From the NCBI RefSeq assembly GCF_029867415.1, contig NC_081185.1, positions 71,061,156-71,125,155 on the forward strand: 64,000 bases of DNA, in the 5' to 3' direction. This document shows, one piece after another, positions 30,555 to 40,288 of the stretch. The notes under the pieces are model-generated. The model was not told the origin of the DNA. It saw nothing but the letters and a program-made list of their open reading frames with translations, and did no database searches. The first letter of the stretch is position 1. Every line of letters begins with the position of its first letter. Origin of the DNA: Vicia villosa (taxonomy: Eukaryota > Streptophyta > Magnoliopsida > Fabales > Fabaceae). A program made the translations under genes and the position numbers.

Positions 30555-33500
30555 ATTAATCAATAAAACCGTTGAAAGTAATGACCCTGCGCCCTCTCCT
30601 AACTTCGAGTGTCCTGTGTATGAGGCGGAAGAAGAAAGTGATGAATGTATTCCTGATGAGATTTCCCGACTGCTTGAGCACGAGGAAGACACTATTCAGC
30701 CGTATAAAGAGCCGTTAGAAGTCATCAACTTGGGTTCTGAAGAAGATAAAAAGGAAGTCAAGATTGGGGCACTGCTTGGTCAAGATGTTAAGAAGAGGAT
30801 GGTAGAGCTTCTTAAAGAGTATGTTGACATTTTTGCATGGTCCTACCAAGATATGCCTGGGTTGGACACAGATATTGTGGAGCATCGTTTGCCGTTGAAA
30901 CCAGAATGTCCTCCTGTCAAGCAAAAGTTAAGAAGGAGTCATCCCGATATGGCAGAAAAGATTAAGAATGAGGTCTTGAAACAGATTGATGCAGGTTTCC
31001 TTGTTACTTCTGTATATCCTCAATGGATTGCCAATATTGTGCCTGTTCCAAAGAAAGACGGAAAAGTTCGCATGTGCGTTGATTATAGAGATTTGAACAA
31101 AGCCAGTCCGAAAGATGATTTTCCTCTACCTCACATTGATATGTTGGTAGATAGCACTGCAAAGTTTGAAGTTTTCTCCTTTATGGATGGTTTTTCAGGA
31201 TATAACCAGATTAAGATGGCACCTGAAGACATGGAAAAGACAACCTTCATTACACCATGGGGGACATTCTGTTACAAAGTGATGCCATTTGGGTTGAAAA
31301 ATGCTGGTGCGACATATCAGAGAGCCATGACTACTCTTTTTCATGATATGATGCACAAAGAGATTGAGGTTTATGTGGATGACATGATTGCCAAGTCCCA
31401 GTCAGAGGAGGGGCACATGGAAGATCTGTTGAAGTTGTTTCAGCGTTTGAGAAAGTATCGTCTCCGCTTGAATCCAAACAAATGCACTTTTGGTGTCCGT
31501 TCTGGAAAGTTATTGGGTTTTGTTGTCAGTCAGAGAGGAATTGAAGTAGATCCTGATAAAGTCAAAGCAATTCAGGAGATGCCAGCACCAAAGACTGAGA
31601 AACAAGTGAGAGGTTTCTTCGGACGTCTGAATTATATCTCCAGGTTCATTTCCAATATGACTGCTACCTGTGAGCCGATCTTCAAGCTTTTAAAGAAAAA
31701 TCAGGGATGTGTGTGGAATGAAGATTGTCAGAAAGCTTTTGACAACATCAAAGAATATCTGCTGGAACCTCCCATTTTGCTCCCTCCAGTTGAGGGAAGA
31801 CCTCTGATTATGTACCTCACAGTGCTTGAAAACTCAATGGGATGTGTGTTGGGTCAGCATGACGAGTCTGGTCGAAAAGAGTATGCAATATACTACCTTA
31901 ACAAAAAGTTTACCGAGTGCGAAACAAGATACTCGCTGCTTGAGAAAACTTGCTGTGCTTTGGTGTGGGCTGCTCGCCGACTAAGACAGTATATGTTGAA
32001 CCACACCACCCTATTGATTTCCAAAATGGATCCGATTAAGTATGTATTTGAGAAACCTGCATTAACTGGAAGGATTGCTCGCTGGCAAATGTTGCTATCA
32101 GAATATGATATTGAATATCGAGCTCAGAAAGCTGTGAAAGGAAGTGTGTTGGCAGAGTACCTCGCTCACCAACCAATTGGTGATCATCAATCTATAAGAA
32201 TGGACTTCCCAGATGAAGATATAATGTATTTGAGATCTCAAGATTGGGATGAACCGTTGCCAGAAGAAGGGCCGGATCCCGAATCCAAATGGGGTTTGAT
32301 TTTTGATGGAGCTTCTAATATTCATGGCCATGGAATTGGCGCCATTATCATCACTCCACATGGATCACATGTTCCTTTCACTGCAAGGATATGTTTTGAT
32401 TGTACAAATAATATTGCTGAGTATGAAGCTTGCATCATGGGACTTGAAGAGGCCATTAATCTGAGAATTAAGATTCTTGATGTTTATGGAGATTCTGCAC
32501 TCGTGATTAATCAGATTAAAGGAGAATGGGAAACTCGTCATCCTGGTTTAATTCCTTACAAAGATTACGCCAGAAGGTTATTGACATTCTTCAACAAAGT
32601 TGAATTCCACCACATCCCTCGAGATGAGAATCAGATGGCTGATGCATTAGCCACATTGTCTTCCATGTACAAAGTGAATTTCCATAATGAGGAACCTCAA
32701 ATTACAATCAGACGTCTTGATAGACCTGCTCATGTATTTGCAATTGAGGAAGCAACAGATGAAAAGCCTTGGTATTTCGATATTAAGCACTTCCTTCAGA
32801 CTCAAGAGTACCCACTTGGGGCATCAAATAAAGACAAGAAAACTTTGAGGAGATTGGCTGGCAGTTTCTTCATCAATGCTGATGTTTTGTATAAAAGGAA
32901 TTATGACATGGTTTTGCTCAGATGCGTGGATAGACACGAAGCAGACATGTTGATGCATGAAATTCATGAAGGTTCTTTTGGTACCCATGCCAATGGACAT
33001 TCGATGGCTAAAAAGATGCTTAGAGCAGGTTACTATTGGTTGACAATGGAATCTGACTGCTACAAGTTTGTAAAGAAGTGTCACAAGTGTCAAGTGTATG
33101 CTGACAAGATTCATGTGCCTCCGACACTTCTCAATGTTATTTCTTCCCCATGGCTTTCTCTATGTGGGGCATTGATATGATTGGCATGATTGAACCCAAG
33201 GCTTCGAATGGACATCGATTCATCCTGGTAGCAATCGATTACTTCACCAAGTGGGTAGAAGCTGCTTCATATGCTAATGTAACAAAGCAAGTTGTGGTCA
33301 GATTTATCAAAAACAACATCATTTGCAGATATGGTGTACCGAGCAAGATCATTACTGATAATGGCTCGAATCTGAACAATAGCATGATGAGAGAACTGTG
33401 TGAAAGCTTCAAGATTGAACATCACAACTCTTCGCCTTATAGGCCCAAGATGAATGGAGCTGTTGAAGCAGCAAATAAGAACATTAAGAAAATTGTGCAA

Positions 33501-34016
33501 AAGATGGTTGTCACGTACAAGGACTGGCATGAAATGCTCCCATTTGCTTTGCATGGGTACCGTACATCTGTTCGTACTTCAACAGGGGCAACTCCCTTTT
33601 CTTTGGTTTATGGTATGGAAGCAGTGCTCCCTATTGAGGTTGAGATTCCATCGTTGAGAATTTTAATGGAAACCAAGTTATCTGAGGCTGAATGGTGTCA
33701 GAGTAGGTTTGATCAATTGAATTTAATAGAAGAAAAAAGAATGACGGCTTTATGTCATGGTCAGTTGTACCAAAAAAGAATGAAGAAAGCATTTGATAAG
33801 AAGGTTCGACCTCGTGTATTCAGAGAAGGCGACCTCGTGCTCAAAAGGATCTTGTCTTTCACCTCCAATTCAAGGGGCAAGTGGACTCCTAATTTTGAAG
33901 GACCATATGTTGTTAAGAAAGCCTTCTCTGGCGGTGCATTAATTCTTGCAACTATGGATGGAGAGGAGCTCCCGCGTCCCGTGAATGCTGATGTAGTCAA
34001 GAAATACTTCGCCTAA
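30555..34016 (+). pseudogene. Ogre-A pol: RT, two RNase H domains, integrase; one frameshift
   Basis: RT (about 31000-31560) has CVDYRDLN and the catalytic YVDD at 31372-31383. The first RNase H is at about 31790-32120. A second, archaeal-like RNase H typical of Tat/Ogre lies at about 32290-32690 (FDGASN, NIAEYEA, YGDSALV, ENQMADALA). Integrase has its HHCC zinc module at about 32960-33100. At about 33154 one C seems lost in CCATGGC, shifting the frame; the core continues at 33150-34016 with D (GIDMIG), D (ITDNGSNL) and E (NGAVEAANKN), then a chromodomain-like C-terminal barrel region near 33830-34010. All catalytic residues are present. Without that single base the gene would look functional. 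Confidence 0.92.
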
Positions 34017-34035
34017 ATAATAAAAGAATAGCTCG

Positions 34036-34180
34036 CTAAGTTGAAAACCCGAAAGGGCGGCTTAGGCAAAAAAGAGCGTCTCGGTGGACTGAAAACCCGA
34101 AAGGGCGGTCCAGGCAAAAATTAGAGACATAAACAGAATAAAATACCCGGTGGACTGAAAACCCGAAAGGGCGGTCCAGG
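34036..34180 (+). ncRNA. Three repeated stem-loop modules after the Ogre-A pol stop
   Basis: Modules are at 34036-34065, 34085-34112 and 34151-34178. Each has a 7-8 bp basal stem, an unpaired AAAA on the 5' side, then CCC-GAAA-GGG (a GNRA tetraloop), and is followed by GGCAAAA. Basal stems are CTAAGTTG/CGGCTTAG in the first and TGGACTG/CGGTCCA in the other two. Ogre-B has three counterparts with compensating changes. These are structured parts of the element 3' UTR rather than an independent gene, as far as can be seen. Confidence 0.75.
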
Positions 34181-34740
34181 CAAAAGTTAGGGATTCATGG
34201 CAAGTAACTACATCAGACAAGACTTGATCATCAACAGTCATCTGTTTATCATGAGGAAGTTCAACACTTTTCAACGGAAGCCTTGGCTCAGGAATTCCCA
34301 GTTGAGAGAGAGGATGGGGTCATTACATTTCAATGTACCTTTTCCACAAAATTACCACTTTCCAAACTTTGTAATAATCCATGGGGTCTTGCCTTTTGCA
34401 GGCTACCATTCTATTAAGAAAGTTTGAGCCTTTACTTTTCATTTGGCAATCTTATTTCTTTCATATCTTCAAAATGTCATTTATTGTTGATAGTAATTTT
34501 TGAAACAAAGATAAAATTGATTTCAACAAAATCCTTTTGAAAATTATAAAAGAATTTTTACTTTGATTCATGAGTGCATTACAAGGAATGAATATGTTGA
34601 TGCAGAAAATGTATTCCACTCAATGCACCTTTGGCCTGGTTCGAACATGGTTTAGAACTCAGTTACTGTGTTCTCTCAACTTCAATGTTACCTAGCCTTC
34701 AAAAGATTGATAGCAATTTCTGCTATGATTTGGGACATGC
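34181..34740 (+). other. Ogre-A 3' region between hairpins and tandem array
   Basis: Non-coding and AT-rich. No repeat, RNA gene or convincing ORF recognised. Confidence 0.6.
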
Positions 34741-34769
34741 TTGATTATGTCATCTTTGAACACCATCTC

Positions 34770-36205
34770 TTTCATCGTCAGTGGTACGTCGATGAATTAC
34801 ATCTCCTTATATCATCAGTGGTACGGTGGTATATATCTCTTCATGCCTTCAGTGGAACGTTGGTATGTGTTATCGTCAGTGGTACGGCGGTACATCTCTT
34901 TCATCGTCAGTGGTACGTCGATGAATTACATCTCCTTATATCATCAGTGGTACGGTGGTATATATCTCTTCATGCCTTCAGTGGAACGTTGGTATGTGTT
35001 ATCGTCAGTGGTACGGCGGTACATCTCTTTCATCGTCAGTGGTACGTCGATGAATTACATCTCCTTATATCATCAGTGGTACGGTGGTATATATCTCCTT
35101 AATACCTTCAGTGGAACGTGGGTATGTGTTATCGTCAGTGGTACGGCGGTACATCTCTTTCATCGTCAGTGGTACGTCGATGAATCATCTCCTTTTATAT
35201 CATCAGTGGTACGGTGGTATATCTCCTTAATACCTTCAGTGGAACGTGGGTATGTGTTATCGTCAGTGGTACGGCGGTACATCTCTTTCATCTTCAGTGG
35301 TACGTCGATGAATTATCTCCTTTTATATCATCAGTGGTACGGTGGTATATATCTCTTCATGCCTTCAGTGGAACGTTGGTATGTGTTATCGTCAGTGGTA
35401 CGGCGGTACATCTCTTTCATCGTCAGTGGTACGTCGATGAATTACATCTCCTTATATCATCAGTGGTACGGTGGTATATATCTCTTCATGCCTTCAGTGG
35501 AACGTGGGTATGTGTTATCGTCAGTGGTACGGCGGTACATCTCTTTCATCGTCAGTGGTACGTCGATGAATCATCTCCTTTTATATCATCAGTGGTACGG
35601 TGGTATATCTCCTTAATACCTTCAGTGGAACGTGGGTATGTGTTATCGTCAGTGGTACGGCGGTACATCTCTTTCATCTTCAGTGGTACGTCGATGAATT
35701 ATCTCCTTTTATATCATCAGTGGTACGGTGGTATATATCTCTTCATGCCTTCAGTGGAACGTTGGTATGTGTTATCGTCAGTGGTACGGCGGTACATCTC
35801 TTTCATCGTCAGTGGTACGTCGATGAATTACATCTCCTTATATCATCAGTGGTACGGTGGTATATATCTCTTCATGCCTTCAGTGGAACGTTGGTATGTG
35901 TTATCGTCAGTGGTACGGCGGTACATCTCTTTCATCGTCAGTGGTACGTCGATGAATCATCTCCTTTTATATCATCAGTGGTACGGTGGTATATCTCCTT
36001 AATACCTTCAGTGGAACGTGGGTATGTGTTATCGTCAGTGGTACGGCGGTACATCTCTTTCATCGTCAGTGGTACGTCGATGAATCATCTCCTTTTATAT
36101 CATCAGTGGTACGGTGGTATATCTCCTTAATACCTTCAGTGGAACGTGGGTATGTGTTATCGTCAGTGGTACGGCGGTACATCTCTTCATCAGTGGTACG
36201 ATGAT
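34770..36205 (+). repeat. Tandem array of about eleven 128-bp units in the Ogre-A 3' region
   Basis: The marker TGGTACGTCGATGAAT recurs about every 128 bp, near 34781, 34909, 35037, 35165, 35291, 35420, 35550, 35676, 35805, 35933 and 36062. Each unit consists of four degenerate subunits of about 32 bp built on TCAGTGGTACG or TCAGTGGAACG. A block of three units (about 386 bp) is itself duplicated: 35214 onward repeats at 35600 onward. The long open frames here result from repetition in all three phases and are not genes. Tandem arrays in this position are a known Ogre feature and can seed satellites. Confidence 0.92.
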
Positions 36206-36634
36206 CTGATTTCTGTTAACAGAAGATGGGTATTCAGATACATACTGTCTCATCCCCAGTGAAAGAGGATGACCCCTTTTCTCATCCCCAGTGAAAGAGG
36301 ATGCTCTAACCTCTCTGACGCGAAGTGTTTCCCCAGAGAAATTTCTTTTCCCACTAAAAGTTCCGTCTCCAACAAAGTCTTGCCTTCCTCAGAGGAGTTC
36401 CTACTTGCAAGACATCTGTTTCCCCAGCGGAGTTATATCAAGACATTTGTTTTCCCCAGTGGATCACCTGATACTCCCCAGTGTTATCATTATCATCACA
36501 TGCATTCATTAACATTGCATTGCATCTTAGGATCAAAAATTGTGTTTTATATATTTAAGTCTCTTCGATTTTTGTCAAAACGAAGATTTCCAATCATCGT
36601 ATCTCCAAATCGAAGAAACTTAAATAGGGGCATC
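36206..36634 (+). other. CCCCAGTG-rich segment and polypurine tract before the Ogre-A 3' LTR
   Basis: CCCCAGTGAAAGAGGATG occurs twice (about 36255 and 36285), and shorter CCCCAG(T/C)G motifs follow to about 36480. AAATAGGGGCATC (36622-36634) is the polypurine tract; Ogre-B has AATAGGGGCAA at the same place. The ORFs at 36269 and 36291 run across these repeats without protein-like features. Confidence 0.75.
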
Positions 36635-39600
36635 TGTCATACCCCAATTTTTGACCCTAAGATCCTATATCATTCACATCTCAATCACTAATCAAGAGCT
36701 TCACTTGGAAGTTTTGTTTATGGTGTTGCACTCACCTCATCAATAAGAGGGACCATCAAGCACCAATGATTGTGTATCTTGTATGCTTATACTAACCCAA
36801 ATACCAAAAATATTGCTTTGTTTCTTTGTAGACTTTTGTTTTGTAGGTACCAAGCCAAGACATGCAATAAACAAGGCATTTTTCACATTTTTGACTGATG
36901 AAATCGATTTCCCTACTGGGTAAATCGATTTCCCTGCAGCAATCTTCACCAAAATCACATTCTGGACAGCATGAAATCGATTTCCCTCCTGGGTAAATCG
37001 ATTTCCCTAGTGTATTTTGCGCCAATTTCTCTTCTGGAACAGAGTGAAATCGATTTCCTTCCTGGGTAAATCGATTTCCTTCAGGCAAAATTCAAAAAAT
37101 ATAAGGAGGGAAGCTTGACATCATTTTGGCACCTTTTTCTTTGATCATTTTACCAATTTTCCACCTCATCAAAATTAACTCCTTCATTAAACCCACTTAA
37201 ACCTCATTTTACCTTTTCTTACCATTTAAACACCACTTTAATCATCAATTAAACACAAGCTAATTACCAAAGGCCAAATGACCAAATTGCCACTACTCTT
37301 GCTCCAATTCTATAAATAGAGGCCTTGCCTCTCTCATTTCTCAAGCTTTGAGAGCCAACAAATCCCTTGCAATTTCTCTCCTCATCCCTACCAAATTCAC
37401 CAAAGCTCTTTTTCTTTCATAAAGTTTGTGAGTCACATCTTGAACCTCACAAACTTTGAGCTAAGCCACCATCCATTTCACTCTTTTTTCTTCAATTGTT
37501 GAGAGATCAAGATTTGTGTTGGTGATTCTTGAAGTAGATCCAAGTTTGTGCAAGATTTGGTAAATTCTCTTCATCCTTTTTGGGTATCATGATGTAGATC
37601 CTTTGTGGTTTGTGTTCAATGCATCTTTGATGCTATATTGGTGCTATTTGTTGTTGATTTGATGGAAAATTCGTGCTCCAATTGATGTGTGATCATAAGG
37701 TGTTTGTATGTTTGTTCAAGTCAAGTTTTATGCCTCTAAATGCTGTTTTTGCTGGATTTTGCACTGAGGAAATCGATTTCCTTAAGGCTGAAATCGATTT
37801 CCTGCTGAGCGTGACCTGTTTTTTTCTGAAAACTGCACTATGGAAATCGATTTCCCCCTGCATGAAATCGATTTCCTGCTGGCAGAATGTGGTTTTTTGC
37901 CTCTTTTATGCTTGTTTTGGTGTCCTACTTCCTCCACTTCATTAATATCATTGGATCTAGGATGTTGATAGGTTTGAAATGACCTAATCCATAATATTAG
38001 ATGAATGATATTAATGATAGTGTGAGTTGATTATCTTTTATGTTTTCATTCTTATTTTCATCTTATCTTTCTTTTGATCGATGAAAGTCTTAACATCTTG
38101 AGAATTCTATGAATTCTTGATAAAGACTAGATCAATTTGTCTCTATTCTTATCTTTTTCATCTTGTTTTCTTTTGATCGATGAAAGTCTTAACATCTTGA
38201 GAATTCTATGGATTCTTGATGAAGACTAGATCAATTTGTTTTCATTCTTGTGATTATCTTTTGTGAATTTTATTCTTCTTCCTCCATTTCATTAATATCA
38301 TTGGATCTAGGATGTTGATAGGTTGGAAAGAACCAAATCCATAATATTAGATGAATGATATTAATGATAGTGTGAGTTGATTATCTTTATGCATTTTACC
38401 TTCACCTTCTCCTTTTTTCTTTTGATCGATGAAAGTCTTAATACTTTGAGAATTCTTATGGATTCTTAGTAAAGACTAGATCGTTACCTATTTTCTTTTC
38501 GTGCGGTATTGCTTTCGGAAGGCGATCTACATATCGTTCTTCTCGCATGCATTAGCACATAAAGTTTTGACCGGCCTCGTTGTAGGGTGATTTCTACATA
38601 AATCACTTGGCGATCTGCTTAACATAGCGCAATATTTCGTGTCCCGAATAAAAAAGATCAAATGTGGAAGAGAATTGTATGCGGTTGATTTAAGACTTGT
38701 GGAGGTTTTTATCGTGTAGTCGCTATGATTTTATCAAGCTTCTGATAAGCCCCATTGACTTTAAATCCGAGTACATCATTTACTCACCATAGATCTTCAT
38801 ACTAACTTTGATAACATACTTGACAAGTTTCAAGATGGTTATCTTTAACATTTAACAACTAACTTTAATTTCCGCACCTTTATATTACCGCTCTTTATAT
38901 TACCGCTCTTTATATTTCTCGCCTTATCGCTTTACTTTATCATTTCATCATATTTACTTTCCGCCATTTTCTCTTTGTCCATTTGGACGTTTATAATTCC
39001 GCTATTTTCTCTTTGTCCACTTGGACATATGTTTATGTTTTCGTTATTTTTCTTTTGTCCACTTGGACCATACTTTACTTTTCTTGCAAAAACACTAATA
39101 AATAACCAAAATCTAAAAAATACATAAGGCTCTCTTTGGACTATCGGTTACTATCCCTAGCACTTTGGAGATTCGGACTTATGGACCTAGTACCTTTGGA
39201 CTCATTCTATTATTATCCTGTGATTGTTCTGTCTGTCTGGCATTGTGCTGTTGTATGTTTTTGTGTGCAGGTATTTCCTTGAAAGCCCTTGATGGTTAAT
39301 TCCAAGGCATTGAAATAAGGATTTTACCCGAAAACAGCCGTTACTCTGCCCGATTTTCGTCAGAATCTTAATGTGTTTAATGCAAAGTGGTGCTAAGACA
39401 ATAAGTTCATGTGGATCCCCAAGTGTTAATGTGTTGGTATTGATAAATCCAAAGGATGGGAAAACTACCTTGGCTCTTAATGTCGAGTGTTGGCTTCTTA
39501 TTTGGTTAGACCGTTTCTTTCCTTAGCTTTTATTTTATGCACTAGGTTAGCCTCTTCATCTCCTCCCATTCTTAAATTTTCAAAATCTTCTCTCTTTTTC

Positions 39601-40283
39601 CAAAATATTCTTATGTTTGCAAACCTTTTCAAAACCTTTTTCTCAAAAATATCTTTCGCCCTTAGTGGCTTTTCTTCAAAAGTTTAGACACCGTTAACTG
39701 TCGAAACGAGTGGTTATACCCCACGATTTTGAAATTGATTGATAATAACGAGATCTTTTCCGCGTGAGAGAGCTAGTGGCATACTCGTTGATTTTATCCG
39801 AGTTGGAGCCCTTCTTTCATTTGCGATGCAAAGAACTTGTTTGTTCTCATGCTCAAGATCAATGGCTGAGTATTTCTCTCTAACGACACCAAAGTGTTTA
39901 TTCGTTTTTAAAACGTTTTTCCCAAAAGCGGAACTACATTAGCTCTGACTTCTCCATTGCACCGAGGAGGTATGTAGGCCCAAAGCTTAACGCTTTGCCG
40001 AGCTTATTTTAAAAATAAAACAAACCGTTTTTTAGCACACACACAACACAGATTTTCAAAAAGGTTCCCGTGGAGTACCACGGATATGAGGGGTGCTTTA
40101 AACCTTCCCCTCATATAATCAACACCCGTACCTGAGATCTCTTTCTTGTTTTAAAAAACAAAACTTTGGGTTTTACGTTCTTTTCCCTTTTCCTTTGAAA
40201 AAATAAAGCGCGGTGGCGATTTCAAAACGGAATATTGATTCGAGTCAATCCCATGGCTTCGATATCAGATTTTCCCCGCTACA
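36635..40283 (+). repeat. Ogre-A 3' LTR
   Basis: Same length as 21353-25001 and, as far as I could compare, the same sequence at a constant offset of 15282. It carries the same AAATCGATTT pairs (from 36901), TATA box (37311), 12-bp hairpin (37421) and double hairpin (40068). It ends CGCTACA followed by the GTGTG duplication at 40284. Confidence 0.97.
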
Positions 40284-40288
40284 GTGTG
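40284..40288. repeat. Right target-site duplication of Ogre-A (GTGTG)
   Basis: This second copy of GTGTG directly follows the 3' LTR. Ogre-B gag sequence resumes at 40289. Confidence 0.95.

Larger units (their letters stand above)
21353..40283 (+). mobile_element. Ogre-A: youngest Tat/Ogre Ty3/gypsy element, inserted in Ogre-B gag
   Basis: Two 3649-bp LTRs (21353-25001 and 36635-40283), in which I found no differences by eye, are flanked by GTGTG. The order is PBS, leader, ORF1, 33-base A run, gag-pro, intron, RT, RNase H, second RNase H, integrase, three hairpin modules, an 11-unit 128-bp tandem array, CCCCAGTG repeats and a polypurine tract (AAATAGGGGCATC). Total length is 18.9 kb. The only coding lesion seen is a one-base loss at about 33154, before the first catalytic residue of integrase. 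That is odd for an element with identical LTRs: it was mobilised in trans, mutated very recently, or the base is a sequencing error. Confidence 0.95.

Noticed and set aside
34668..36204. Overlapping long ORFs of 72-291 aa
   Set aside because: They lie in the 128-bp tandem array and exist in several frames because the repeat lacks stops; composition is purely repetitive.
34770..36205. CRISPR-like array
   Set aside because: The units are contiguous tandem repeats with no unique spacers, and the DNA is plant nuclear.
36269..36691. 140-aa ORF before the Ogre-A 3' LTR
   Set aside because: It runs through CCCCAGTG repeats and the polypurine tract into the LTR, which is incompatible with a real gene.
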